Positions 53,501 to 64,000 of a stretch of 64,000 bases of DNA are shown piece by piece (positions within the stretch are counted from its first letter, which is position 1; each line of letters opens with the position of its first letter). This stretch comes from Phymatolithon calcareum (taxonomy: Eukaryota; Rhodophyta; Florideophyceae; Hapalidiales): NCBI GenBank assembly GCA_977006965.1, contig OZ345352.1, positions 434,001 through 498,000 of the forward strand, written 5' to 3'. The translations under genes were made by a program, and so were the position numbers. The notes under the pieces were generated by a model that did not search any database, was not told the DNA's origin, and saw only the letters and a list, made by a program, of their open reading frames with translations.

Positions 53501-54560
53501 ACACACGCTCCGGAGACGCTGCTCCTCTCGAAGAAAATGCTGCTCAGCACCTGGTGCACATTCATGCACAGAGTCTCCTCGGCAATGCCGTTTTCACTTA
53601 CACGGTCATTGAGTGCCGCCACAATAGCAGGGCGTATCGAAATCCCGGCATATTCCTGCCTGTCGCGATGAGCGGGAAGAGCCATCACAACGAGCATACG
53701 CGCACTCCGAGCATACCGCTCGAGTGATCGATCCCCACGTTGGTCGTCGTTCAGGGACTGAAACGGCTTCTTCTTCTCCAGTGTATCGCCTGGGCTAATA
53801 TCCCACAGCGTGAACCAAAAACTGACCACTGCGCGAGAGACCTCATGCAAATACACAAAAAGCTGCTTAACCGTTTCGCGACGCCACAAGATCAGACTCG
53901 AAAACACCTTCCACTGGCCGAATGAGACGCCATGCCTTGTCAAGAGAAAGGCTCAAGTAGTCAAGGCGCTCTTGGCACTCGGAGAAGCTGAAAAGCCGCT
54001 CTTTTTGCGATCACATGCGTCCCGAACATACGACGGCGATATTTCTCAAGGGTCGTATCTGGAAACCGCAGCGGTGATGTCAGCATCACCATCTCGGCGG
54101 CGATCGTTGCCGGCCTCCTCATCTTCGATCAAGAAAAGCTTTTTCGATGACTCTTTGCGGGAAGAACTTTGGCACAACGAACGGTCTTTCGCAAAATGCT
54201 TACTGCTGTGAAGACGCAATGTTCTGTCGCCCTCAAGCAGAATGTCGCAGCTCGGATACCACACAGACGGAGTGCGTACTTCTTCTCAGATGCTCAAAAA
54301 AAGTCTTGCAGATAGCGAGGACCTGTGCTTGGTACTCTTCTTTCGCACAAGTAAAGTGCCCGCTTCCTGGGCAAGGGTGAATGCCGTGAGAAGAAAGGAA
54401 AGCAACGACTTCTTCCAGCAGCACGGTGGTGCTGACTTCGGATTCAATCTTCTCCGCTCTGGGGAACTCGACGTCTTCTCTACGATTCCTAAATTTATCG
54501 AACGCGGAAAAAGGGTGCCCTACGTGGAAGAGCGCGCGCTTTGGAAGATGATGCGCCACT
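50600..54560 (-). pseudogene. RecQ-like superfamily 2 helicase gene, decayed
   Basis: Minus-strand pieces in changing frames follow the order of large RecQ-type helicases with a long N-terminal region (telomere-linked helicase type). Upstream: 54559-54233, 53943-53140, and at 52.87 kb LHLGAGGLCPGTEICSMRLR then RDIFFV, resembling the (G)GxxxRGTEL...R(N)..R.(I/L) block preceding the helicase in that group. The helicase core starts near 51.84 kb: FRSAEQKFAMKAV, motif I ILATKCGKTAAV (usual PTGSGKS), then after one frame change motif II AIDEAQI (51457-51468; usual DEAH) and motif III RVLLTATPPREML near 51.36 kb, then CRPNLCLNVV. Motifs V-VI are not convincing. Substituted motif I and many frameshifts show it is dead. 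Such genes are often subtelomeric or carried by mobile elements. Confidence 0.6.
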
Positions 54561-55440
54561 GCCGCAAAAAAAATTTGAAAACATTATTACCAGATAGGAA
54601 ATCGTTGCATCATAATACAAATTTTAGATTTGTAGTTCTTTTCTCGAAGGTTACTTGGGACGACAGCCCATAATGTTCTCGCACGTGCACACTTATAACT
54701 TTAGTACAGTTCGAAAGCCCTTAACAAGAGCTTTTGATCTGTATCACTGTCATTGACGTTCGTGCGAGGGAAAAAAGCGCCACCTGGGACCGACCCACGA
54801 AAAAGCATCTGAAAAGAAGGCTCGATCACTGGTATACTTAGATGCAAGCGGAATTTCATGATAACTTGCAATCTTCAAAACAACTCATAAAATACGCCAT
54901 CTGAAATGGTCTCGTATAGAGGGTAAAATGGAAGTTGGTTCACATTCCGTCACAAGAACTATGTAAATTTCAACATGGCTCGTGTGCTGCCGACTCCACC
55001 CTGAGAAAATTGTATCAGTTTCCCAGAATCTCTCAGAATAATCAGAAACGCTCTGTATACGAAGCACTCCCGTTGGCTTTCAATTAAAATTTGTTATCAG
55101 GCGGATTATGATCCAGTGGGCGATATGTAGGCGCATACTGGGCGTAGCTGCTATACAGTCTTATTTGTAGACGCGCATGCAGTGTTTTCTTCCAAAAAGC
55201 ACTAGTGGTACATGTTCAGTCAAAGGGTAAAGATAGTTTTCAAAGCGGAATTTTTTGGTTATGACGCTCTGGCGCACCGTTTCGACCCTTGCGCACACAG
55301 ACGCGCAGTATACGTTCGAATCCGCTCGCTAATACACGTTGAACAATATGCTTGACTTGAGGGAGGGCGAGCGGGAGGATAGTGAGCCAGGTTGACGGAT
55401 TAGCTCGAAAAAATGTCAATAAATTGGTTGTGCAAATTGA
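54561..55440. other. no recognisable gene
   Basis: Short frames only; a partial copy of the dispersed repeat starts near 55267. Confidence 0.35.
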
Positions 55441-55477
55441 CTGAGAGTGTAGGCAAGAAACTTGGAAGCTGCAGATC

Positions 55478-55948
55478 TTGCCGATGTCATCGAAGATGCG
55501 AAACAAGAACTTACGCGTCATGGACGTCGGCAATGGAAACAAAAATCTTCAAGTCGTACAACATGTTATGGACAAATTCGAACAGGATGTCAGGCATGCG
55601 ATAAACAAGGCGAAACAAGTCCACATCTTGAGAAAGGCCAAGGAAGACGTCAAGGCCGCCGAGCGCACGGAGAAAAGAACCGAGCATGACGTTGAGGATT
55701 CTGTTGAAGATCCGGTCGTACGCGGACTCAAGAACGACGTACCCGCGCTTCAGAACTTCGTCAAGAAAATCCCAGGGAAACGGCAAAGCCAAGCCATGGA
55801 AGAAAATCCACGATGGACGCAAAAAACCGGAAAAGACAACGAAAGAGAACGAGCAGCAAAGAACCAAGGCGTAGGAAACCCGCAGAAGCAAGGCAAGAAA
55901 GGCAAGGACAGCGTTCAAGGCAAAGTGCAATACCAAACCGGACGCTGA
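55478..55948 (+). CDS. basic hypothetical protein
   Basis: A 156-codon intact frame, strongly charged (Lys, Arg, Glu, Asp), largely helical in its first 90 residues (QVVQHVMDKFEQDVRHAINK, then AERTEKRTEHDVEDSVEDPV) with a Lys/Gln/Asn-rich disordered tail. No Cys-rich, membrane or catalytic motif. An alternative frame just upstream (LADVIEDAKQELTRHGR at 55470) may be the true N-terminal end joined by a frameshift or intron. I do not recognise it; a structural or nucleic-acid-binding protein is possible. Confidence 0.35.
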   Translation: MPMSSKMRNKNLRVMDVGNGNKNLQVVQHVMDKFEQDVRHAINKAKQVHILRKAKEDVKAAERTEKRTEHDVEDSVEDPVVRGLKNDVPALQNFVKKIPGKRQSQAMEENPRWTQKTGKDNERERAAKNQGVGNPQKQGKKGKDSVQGKVQYQTGR

Positions 55949-56315
55949 AGAGCAGGACACGCAGACCACAAGTTGGATCGATCCTTCTAAAGTCTAACAA
56001 ACATCTGGACATCCACGTGGCGAATATTTGTCCCGCACTAGCCATGAATCCTCGAAATCGGCGGGGATCTTGGCACTAGCACGAGATAATCCTCAGACGA
56101 GAAAACTACAGCGCCACCTTATCTGCGAACAATCGACATCGCAACGGATGCGGCTCAAGGGCAAGACGAGGAATGCGAAACAACGCGCGATTCGTGACCC
56201 ATGGCTTCCCGTGGTTATCTTCAAGAACTTCGCAAACTTATGAAAGTTATTGGTGTCGGCAAGTGAAAGGCAAGAGGTCACAGCATGAATGGTTCTCTTT
56301 CGGCGGCTGAGTAAT

Positions 56316-56664
56316 TGTGGCGTCCAACGCCACTATGATACTCCTATACAAATAGCTCCCTTCGAGTTGTCATTACAGCTTGCATTTACAGCAAGCACTT
56401 ACAGATAGAATTACAGACATTACAGTACAGTAGGTTTCGATGCGTACTTACACCATGAAGGATCACTAAGGCCGAACACTAGAACCGCTGCTTGCTTAAG
56501 CGGCTTCCAGATTCTTCCATTGATCCATTTTCTCATATTTCCAAGTCATCCTTTGATCAAATTCTTTTTCTATAAAGGTTGCCGCTTCGCGGCGCACTCG
56601 GCGTTTTTCCAGGGAACAACCCGACCAAAGCCAGTGTGCCAACTTGTGCGTTTAACACCCCACA
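56316..56664 (+). repeat. solo LTR of the gypsy 2 family
   Basis: 349 bp from TGTGGCGTCCAACG to TTTAACACCCCACA, flanked by a perfect GTAAT duplication (56311-56315 and 56665-56669). It is the product of recombination between the two LTRs of a lost element. It lies opposite in orientation to gypsy 2 and lacks about 75 bp of the other LTRs. Confidence 0.93.
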
Positions 56665-57199
56665 GTAATCGCTACATGATGAACGGCTTTCAGAAATGGT
56701 CTGACGCATCTACACGCGTGTGACGTATCCACTCTTCATCATATAGAAAAGAAATTAATTTTTCAATTCCTAAATTTCAAATTTTGGGTTTTCAAAACTC
56801 AAAGTTGATTTTACACTGTCCAGGAATTTGAGAATGCGTGCCACCAGCATGTTGAGTTCCAGTGCTCTGCAATACGTTGATTTAGCCTTCTTACCTTTCA
56901 TATCGAATGGGCTCATAATACCTACCAGCACAGGACACTGAGCAACGCATGACATGGATATCCCTGCGACAGAATTTGTATATTGCAGGCTGCGCACCGG
57001 GTCGAAAAAGGGGAACAGTTCCACGCAACTTACATTGCTTAGATGTTAAACTACTGTAGCTGTAAATGAAAATGCCTATCGTCCACATTGTACCAGCTCT
57101 GAGGCAGTGGCGTCTTATTTTAATATTATGTTCAGCATTCCCATGGAGGGCTGAAACTTGCGCGTTGCCGAAATGCAGAGAATACGAAAAGTTCCTCCA

Positions 57200-58620
57200 T
57201 GTCTGCCAAATAATCCGTTTATCTTAAAGATCAGGGTGCAATTCTTGGAAAACGAAATTCTGATTCATACTCGTCTTAACAGTCGCATCAGTACTCTTCT
57301 TCCCTCGCGAGTGCCTCCATCATTTTCATCGCAAAGGAAATGTAGTCTTCTTTATCCACGGAGGTGTGCACCGTGGTCAACATCTCCACTGATGTGTCCA
57401 TTGTCTTAGCCAGATACTCCAGAAATAATTCTCAGCTAGACCCATCCATGAACTCCCTCCGGAAAAGCTAGAGCGCACATTCATTCTCGTTATATTCTGA
57501 AACACAGGTTCAATGTTTCGCATGAAGACTTTCAGAGTGCTCGTAACTTTAGATGAAGTCAACCTGGCTCCAGATCAGCTGTTAATAATCAGAGTACGAT
57601 TGTACGGCTCTTCAAGAAATCTAGACTTTTCGATAATTAGTGAACGAATGTGCTTCACATGAAACGAAACAAACGGAATAGTTTTCGTCCAGGAATATAG
57701 CATGTGGTGTATCACTTGCCCTAGGTCTCTGCAAAATACTAGTTAGTTGAAACATGGCGGTGCGGCTTTCTGTAAATACCAATTCGACGAGAGAAAATGT
57801 GTTTGGGATCTTCAGCTGCGTGAAAACTTGAGACCTCTGTCCTCCTCCCGAAAAATTAACAGGTTGAGAAAGGTAATGCACCACTTGTCGAGAACAGCCT
57901 TGCCTCTCTGAGTTAGAGAGAGCCAGATGGATTCGGAATCGCGACCCCGATTTCTTGCCTTTTCCATGATGCTTTTAAGCGGGGTCTTGGCGTCTTGCTT
58001 AGCTCTCTCTAGATCACAAGGCATGGTAATGGCGGCAGCCTTGATTCGGTACTCGAGGATCAGCCTGATTTTGGCAAATTTCCTCCACTCTGTCTTCTGG
58101 GAAGAATAGACACTCCGGGCAGTACTTCGCAACAGAAATGGAAACCCCTTTCTTATCGTTCTGTTTTCTTAGATTCAAACCAGGTGACGGCAAAGTCAAT
58201 AAAATTTCTCAAGTCTATTCCCTTCGTCATGCCGGTGCCTGCAGCACTTCGAATGCTGAAGTAGTTGAGAAACGCCGGAACAGCATCCATATTTCAAAGG
58301 GCCATGAGCTGATTCCTTTCCATGCACAGGTCCTCGGCAGGTGTTACTTCAGCGGCGACCGTAAGCTGAGTGTACTGTCTAACAATTGTCCGAAAAATGT
58401 CGAACGTCTCTAGGGCCTGACCATTTCTTCGCTTCACAAGCCAGCGAAGCTCAGCCCATATCGGCGCAGTTCGTGTGCAAAATTCGAAGTGACGTGCATG
58501 CGGCAATTCCCTGCTTTACATTGCTTGTGATTTTCATTCTGGCCTCTTCATCGACAAAAAAATCGGCCTTGACCATGTCGATGTACCGTTTCCATCTCAG
58601 TAGTCTTTGAATCTTTCTTC
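57200..58620 (-). pseudogene. decayed coding region of unknown family
   Basis: Several minus-strand frames read as protein but in changing frames: 58506-58294 (TAPIWAELRWLVKRRNGQAL), 58132-57812 (TEWRKFAKIRLILEYRIKAA, then MEKARNRGRDSESIWLSL) and 57562-57377 (TLKVFMRNIEPVFQNITRMN). No motif I recognise. They may be parts of one gene, since all are on the same strand and similarly spaced, or remnants of a larger mobile element. Confidence 0.3.
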
Positions 58621-59850
58621 GGCGTACCAGCGCACCATCTTCCCGTTTGCCGACATTGACGCGCAGGATACCTTTAGAAACAGCGGATGAAGAGGCGATG
58701 AATGGTACTCTGCACGTTAATGTGCACGAACGGCAACATGGTGAGCCATTTTCGCGCGCCAGTAGAAAAAATATTTAAGAAATAAATTTCGATGTGAGTG
58801 ATGTGTGTAACTGATTAACTATTTATGGGAGAAAATTCCAGAGCAGCCTGTTTGGCAACAAAAATATTTTTAATTTAAATTTTGCCCGTATGGCGCTGAT
58901 TTTCAAATGGCACTCCGGTCTGTATTCACATACATGCTCATATAGCCTGGAAGCACATAAAATCTCAGCGACATTCCGTCCGCTTTTCTTGCATGATAAT
59001 TATTTTTTGGCACGTACATCATACTGGCCACCCGGAAACTATATAGGGATCTGAAATTAGAACGGTAATATCCAATCCCTAGAAGAAGTTTCGCTCGCTT
59101 TTGGAGTACATAATGGCAAAGTGAAGTACGAATAGATAATGGATGGACTATGCAAGCAACGCAAATTAAGCTGCTAAACGCGTTTCATTCTTGAATAAAA
59201 TGCGCTAAGAGAACTAGATATCTCAGTCCGTCCATTTTTTAATATCTTGTGTATTGCATCTCTATATGACTTAAAACTTCGTTCAAGAGCTCACGATGAA
59301 TCACCTGCAATAAATTCACAAAATTACATGTATGCAGTCAATTTTGAAAGCCATGAATAGATTTTTTAAAATTTCAGCAATTTTTAATTTATTTCATATC
59401 TTAAAGTTTTGCGGAATGTGTTGAAATATATGCAAACATTTCCAGATCTATTTAATTTTCCGTATGGCTCATGCTGTAGTACAGTACGAACAAGGCATGT
59501 AATAGATGCTTCCAAGCACTCAGAGTTGCGCAACTCGCCTCATTACCCATTTTAAAGTATCCGTTGACGATCTAGACTTGTCTGAAATGTGGTGCATGCG
59601 TCGGAAAGGGTGAATGAAATATCTGCATATGCCTCTTCTGCGGACTCTGCATTTATATGCGCACTCTTTTGACAGACCATACATACTACAATTCCATAAT
59701 ATGTTCTCTAAGTGATAGCTCGACGCCGCTCTCCAAAAACCATATTTTCTAGAAACAGAACAGATTCGACAAGAAGGAGACATAATAATCCCTACAGAGT
59801 GGTGAAATGGCTTCGATCTAGCGCAGGAAAGGCACCAGGTCTATTGCCAA
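58621..59850. other. AT-rich stretch, no gene seen
   Basis: A partial dispersed-repeat copy starts near 58628 (AGCGCACCATCTTCCCGTTT). The rest is AT-rich with many stops in all frames. Confidence 0.45.
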
Positions 59851-59879
59851 TGTCACATGTTCCGCCAATGGAGCTGCAT

Positions 59880-60670
59880 GATTTCAGTAACTTATCAAAA
59901 CTCTTAACTTTGATCTTCTGAGCTGTTTCTCTCCAATGTATTGTAACCTTTGTATTCCTGTTTGTCCGGCGGAATACGTCCATGTACTGAATCTTTCTCG
60001 TCACATTTTCGATACTGGACCAGGACTCTACGTCCTGGATGACCACGTTCCGCATACAAGTCCCCAAGAAAATCTTAATTCTCCCACTAAGACGAAGTTC
60101 GAGCTGAAGCGCAGACTCTTCATCACAATTAGATAGGTAAGTCCGTTCTTAAGCTCGTTATTGAAGATCTTGAAATGATACTTGTCTGGTGGTATAAGTT
60201 TCTGTTTCTAAAGATTGAATTGGCATTGAAAATGGTGTTCAAAGACTCGATTTCAATTGTAAACATCTTTCTGTCAAAGTTTTAAAGAATATCTGTATTT
60301 CATCACACAGGAAGAGCAAAAAGTGTAGAACGGACTCTATGCGGCAGTCTTGGTCCGAAGATTTTCACCATACACGAGCTGTTTCCATGCCAAAATGAGA
60401 CGCTCCTGATCAGTAAGAATACCCACCTTTTGCAGAATCTTACTCTTAACATTCTCTATACTGCACCAGTGCTCCACTTCTAGTGTGCTTCTGCCACTCT
60501 TCAGCAAGATCGAGCACGTGATGCTGTCTACTCTCCTAGACATTGTGATCCTAGAAAGACGCACGCTGTTCCCTTTGACAACTCGGAATAGCGACTCAGA
60601 TGTCTCCAATTCCCACGCACCCAATTGTTTTTCATCTTCCAGCTAACATTTTCGTTCTACTGCGGGAAAT
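59880..60670 (-). pseudogene. polyubiquitin pseudogene, at least three tandem units and part of a fourth
   Basis: Ubiquitin is normally near-invariant and encoded as head-to-tail 76-residue units. On the minus strand the following are found in order. Unit 0 (partial): [20 protein letters not shown]. Unit 1 (about 60520-60300): [35 protein letters not shown] and, one base out of frame, ESVLHFLLF. Unit 2 (about 60298-60090): IQIFFKTLTE, then IPPDKYHFKIFNNELKNGLT and ESALQLELRLSG. Unit 3 (about 60088-59880): IKIFLGT, SIENVTRKIQ, RIPPDKQ and GEKQL. The blocks fall at the correct spacing of about 228 bases. Each unit has substitutions at invariant positions and one or more frameshifts, and unit junctions read SG or KGN rather than RGG. 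It cannot yield ubiquitin. Confidence 0.8.
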
Positions 60671-60819
60671 ACAGTAGAGCTCTGGAGAGTTCGCTCCGTT
60701 TCGGCGGTCTCTATTACAAGAGCAGATCGCTGGACTAATTTAACATTCAAACCTCCTTACATTCTACAAATATAGCCAAAAATCTAACCGAATCGGCCAT
60801 ATCCCTTCGTCGTCCGACT

Positions 60820-61480
60820 CAGCATGACTTCTCGACCTTGAGCTCAGAAGGAGACGCTCCGATGTCAGCACTTCCGGCAACCACCGAGCGCTCAAACGGC
60901 AGAATTGTCCATAGCCGTGTTCTGCCAATGCTCGCAACAACACGCATTTCCGCCCGCCATCGAAGGAGGCTGGTTCTCACCAGGCACATAAATTCGCAAA
61001 CAGTGTCCGAAACGACTGCGTTAGCAGACTAGTTGAAATTCCTCCTGGCTCTCGAGATTCAGTCCTTCGCTCGCTGGATGGCTCCGAGTGCATTAACGTC
61101 TCTTAATCTCTTAAGAGGAGACGAGACTCTCTCCAAAGTTTCAATTAGAATTTGACCAGCTTGCGCCACTTTGCTCCTGTTTAAATTGTTCTGAATGTCA
61201 GCCCAGCTATCACGCCCAATGCTTTTCAGAAACTGCTTGATATCCTTGACAATTCTCTCCATATTGGAGAGTTTGAGATCTTCAGAACATCAATTCAAGA
61301 AGTTGCGCTCTCTATCAGCTTTGTCATGGTCCCATCCCTAAAACGAATATCCATCGAAAACGATTCGGGACGGAAATTGGCCTGATCGAACGTCTCTTTC
61401 TGCATTATAACGGGGACGTCCGAAAGGATACATTGCGATGAGTGTTGGTGGTCATCTGTCTGCTTTACTTTCTCATCGGA
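60820..61480 (-). pseudogene. unrecognised gene fragment, family A copy 2
   Basis: Minus strand: open from about 61480 (CSDEKVKQTDDHQHSSQCIL, then DVPVIMQKETFDQANFRPES) to a stop near 61311; frame 61262-61059 has LKSIGRDSWADIQNNLN and ILIETLERVSSPL; a further open stretch at 61030-60830 reads VVSDTVCEFMCLVRTSLLRW then SIGRTRLWTILPFERSVVAG. The middle part matches family A copy 1 at the other end of the window. It lies directly upstream of, and on the same strand as, the polyubiquitin remnant. Family unknown; stops between the pieces could be introns or lesions. Confidence 0.4.
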
Positions 61481-61991
61481 ACATAGAGGGCGGCATATAG
61501 AGTCATTTCAAGTCATAGTCGCAGTCATTGTACCGAAGAGGAACTGAATAATTCTATGTTCACTTAAATCTGGATCCTGTGTGCAATTTGAATCGGCAAT
61601 ACATTTAAAACAGGTGCACTAATTTCGTTGAAACATATCGACACGTAGATTTTTGACTTAATGATGCGTTTCCATCAATTCGATATTCAAAACCATATGG
61701 AAACGTTGGCTGTCTTAAGACCGCCCTATGCAGCCAACATATGTCACCGAGGAGAGAGAAATAGTGGACTTGAGAGACATGATATCTTTCCGCACGGAAA
61801 CTTGTAGAGTACTGACCAATTTGTACTATATCATCGACTGCGGTGTGTCGGACATTGCTTGAGCACTACACCAATATTAAAGTTTCGGTAGTAATCAGAG
61901 CCTGCTTTCTGAGTCAGAATATTTCATCCCGATTCAAATATAGTAACCATATGTCGAGATCAAGGTAGTGATAAGCATAGTAGCATGGAAT
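61481..61991. other. no recognisable gene
   Basis: AT-rich sequence between family A copy 2 and the MULE remnant; nothing seen. Confidence 0.4.
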
Positions 61992-62823
61992 AATGGCCAT
62001 CCCTCGCCGAACCTACTACTCTCCCCTAACCAAACGTACGATCATAACTCACCCTAGCCAATACTACCACTCATCCATTTGTCAAAGCAATCAATGCGCC
62101 CGTAAAATTTATTGCGCCCGCTACTCTCTTTGCTTTAGATCCTCGTCGCAAGTATCATCTCTGTCATCACAGGCGTTAAGGTCGATGATCAAAGACTGAG
62201 CAGATTTGTCGATGTTTTTTCATTTCGCCTCGACAAGGCTGTGGATGTTGACCCTCCTGCATGTCTGCGAAAGAGGCCAGTGTTTCCGCACGAGGAGCAG
62301 TGACGGGCCCTCATTTCGTACAGCAAGTAGGGCTTCTTGGGCGTCCTGTCCGGCATAACCACACAGTCAAACGACACCAAATCATCCTGTACTAGCTGGT
62401 TTTCAGTGACCTCAACACGCGTGATACTGCCCAAATGCTGCTTGGCTCACGTTCTCAACATCTGTACGTCTCGTAACAAGTTCTTTTTCCACGAGTCGAA
62501 CTAAACCCGATGCTGCACCAAGCGCCTGGAAACGTACAGAAGTGCAGTGAACACGTGGCTACATGGCTGCTGGTGCTCTTTAAAGTGGCGACAGGAGCAT
62601 GTAGTACAGTACTTGCTGCTAACTGTCACATCGAATGGTGTCTCAGTGGCCTCCAAAGCAGCTTTGTCCCGAAAAATTGGTGATCCTGACGCCGCTGATG
62701 CTCGCCAGGACGCTGCCGAGGAAGGTAGAAGCTGTGTGCTGACTACAGATGAGTGTCAGACGCTGTTTGTTGCGCCTCGCCACGAGGTACTCCTTGCCCA
62801 TCGACGTGTTGCAGGAAAACTTT
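61992..62823 (-). pseudogene. truncated MULE copy with SWIM zinc finger
   Basis: Related to the element at 43240-44220 but on the minus strand and lacking its outer inverted repeats; similarity begins near 62823 (CAACACGTCGATGGGCAA) and ends in a part of the inner repeat (ATGGCCATC) near 61992. It preserves what the other copy lost: CSCRHFKEHQQPCSH (CXCX9CXH) at about 62555-62602, the SWIM finger found after the catalytic domain of Mutator-type transposases, and downstream ARHCSSCGNTGLFRR, a knuckle-like motif. The frame is otherwise broken by stops. The catalytic domain is missing. Confidence 0.65.
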
Positions 62824-62883
62824 AAATTTTAATGTTTTGCAAAACTGTAATTGACGATTCCATATATTTTGCAATGCCAAGCA

Positions 62884-64000
62884 ATGCGGTCCATCTCCAC
62901 ATCTACTTTACTGCATCATGTTTCCTCATTCTTTTTGCTTACAAAGAATCCGAATGTGTCCCTGCCAAGTGATTATCCAGAGCATTCTCCAGGACGGCTT
63001 ATGGGCCTTGTCGAAATGTATGTCCTATCCAAAGTAAGGCTTGCAAATCCCGCTTCTAGGTACCACTCGCAGCAAAGGGCTTATCAACGCCAAAGTGCTC
63101 TCATGGTTGAAGCACATGAGCCTTCTTCCAGCTTCCAGATGTCATTGATGCCGACCGGAACTCGATTTCTTCTAAATTTTCTGAAAGCAATATGTGCCAC
63201 AATCTCTGTGTATTATTTAAAGCACGCATGGTATAGTCTCGTTACGCCTAGAAGGTTTCACGTTGTTTGTAAGAATGTTTCTGACTGGAGCCCCATTCAA
63301 GAACAATTGCGACCGAGCGTGCGTGCGCAAGTCCTGAAACACTTTCCATGGGCCACTGAGACTGGTTACATCCCTTCCACTGAGCGCGCTGTTATTCTCG
63401 ACAAGAGAAACGAAGCTATTTCTCTCCGCGGGTATTTTGTGCTCGGATTTGACAACTTTGGGAAGAACTCACCCGTACCAGAGGGGTACGACTACTACAT
63501 AAAGTTCAGTGCCGATAACGTAGGCTCTCATTTCTACATGAAGCCAACCGCAATCCGACAAGCACTTCGAGGATGCCAGAAGCAAGTCAAGTTCGTGTAC
63601 AAGGACGCTGATGTGATTCTTAAAGATCACATTGAAACTGGATTTTATATGCACACACTCACGTATCAGGAAGAATTTCATAATGGCAGTGCAAATGCTG
63701 GCTTGATTCTCGGCAGGAATACGTACAAGGTTAATTCTTTGTTGGCAAAGTGGGAGGCAGGATATGGACTTGGCGAGAACCTCGAGCAAGACCAGACAGT
63801 TTTGCGTGCAATTGCAGCCGAGCATTTTAAAGACTTTGCCGCAGTACCGCCCAATTCTCTTGCTCGCCACGTTTATAGTTGTGCAGAAAATAGAGATATT
63901 GTCCTGCGGAAGGAGAAGCTGATAAGATCCAAGTGCATCGCTCTCATTCGCTATTCAATTCTCATACTCATGGTGTGGGGTACAGTATCATACACGAAAG
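62884..64000 (+). CDS. glycosyltransferase-like protein, N-terminal part (runs off the window)
   Basis: An uninterrupted frame of more than 372 codons from ATG 62884, the first in-frame ATG after a TAA near 62850; no stop before the window ends. The N-terminal 100 residues contain hydrophobic segments (LLHHVSSFFLL and RFLLNFLKAICATISVYYL), as in type II Golgi enzymes. The body shows GYFVLGFDNFG, then KFVYKDADVILKDH with a D241-A-D243 (DXD) motif for metal and nucleotide-sugar binding, NAGLILGRNT at 271-280 and NLEQDQTVL around D303. A DXD, then N(T/A)G...RN, then DQ is the layout of GT34- and GT77-like fold-A transferases that decorate wall or secretory glycans. The exact family is not certain. 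It is the best-preserved host-type gene here. The last residues (ALIRYSILILMVWG) may be a membrane segment or intron read-through. Confidence 0.65.
   Translation, partial: MRSISTSTLLHHVSSFFLLTKNPNVSLPSDYPEHSPGRLMGLVEMYVLSKVRLANPASRYHSQQRAYQRQSALMVEAHEPSSSFQMSLMPTGTRFLLNFLKAICATISVYYLKHAWYSLVTPRRFHVVCKNVSDWSPIQEQLRPSVRAQVLKHFPWATETGYIPSTERAVILDKRNEAISLRGYFVLGFDNFGKNSPVPEGYDYYIKFSADNVGSHFYMKPTAIRQALRGCQKQVKFVYKDADVILKDHIETGFYMHTLTYQEEFHNGSANAGLILGRNTYKVNSLLAKWEAGYGLGENLEQDQTVLRAIAAEHFKDFAAVPPNSLARHVYSCAENRDIVLRKEKLIRSKCIALIRYSILILMVWGTVSYTK

Noticed and set aside
53140-53943. 267-codon minus-strand frame as a separate gene
   Set aside because: It fits better as part of the decayed N-terminal region of the RecQ-like gene; no independent family features.
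57377-58506. A helicase or polymerase identity for the 57-58.6 kb minus-strand pieces
   Set aside because: No motif of either family could be placed; left as unknown.

Overview
The window is nuclear DNA of a eukaryote, probably a red alga or a related photosynthetic protist. It carries Ty3/gypsy and non-LTR retrotransposons, several DNA transposons, almost no clean long reading frames, and one GT-AG intron. The strongest lineage clue is a broken gene at 22.2-23.1 kb: it begins like a plastid transit peptide that keeps an early Phe, continues with a twin-arginine, thylakoid-lumen type signal, and ends in a helical lumenal domain. This is inference from a single gene; nothing here identifies the species.

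Layout. 0-8 kb: remnants of an unrecognised gene, a 439-codon frame at 3.8-5.2 kb that I do not recognise, a decayed gypsy LTR and a piggyBac-like scrap. 8.2-18.2 kb: gypsy element 1, complete with two LTRs, a 5-bp target duplication, primer-binding site, polypurine tract, gag and pol with chromodomain, plus a decayed long reading frame on the opposite strand between pol and the 3' LTR. It sits inside the reverse transcriptase gene of non-LTR element A. 18.7-21.4 kb: an inverted-repeat element, then non-LTR element B, whose RNase H domain has a Tudor-like domain inserted in it. 22-25 kb: the lumenal pseudogene and a small secreted cysteine-rich protein gene. 25.4-27 kb: two adjacent long palindromes and a hAT-like inverted-repeat element. 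27.7-32.2 kb: a copia-like gag scrap and non-LTR element C. 33-36.4 kb: an inverted-repeat element and broken frames sharing a short motif. 37.7-44.6 kb: gypsy element 2, complete with target duplication, whose 5' LTR was later split by a Mutator-like element. 45-56 kb: an HTH-containing frame, a minisatellite, a dispersed repeat family, a decayed RecQ-like helicase gene and a basic hypothetical protein. 56.3 kb: a solo LTR of the gypsy 2 family. 57-62.8 kb: decayed frames, a polyubiquitin pseudogene and a truncated second Mutator-like copy. 62.9 kb to the end: the start of an intact glycosyltransferase-like gene that runs out of the window.

How the parts relate. Nearly everything is explained by mobile elements landing in one another: gypsy 1 in non-LTR A, the Mutator-like element in a gypsy 2 LTR, an inverted-repeat element next to non-LTR B. 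Only the secreted protein (24.3-24.9 kb), the glycosyltransferase-like gene (62.9 kb on), and perhaps the 3.8 kb and 55.5 kb frames look like possible working genes. All alignments were done by eye.
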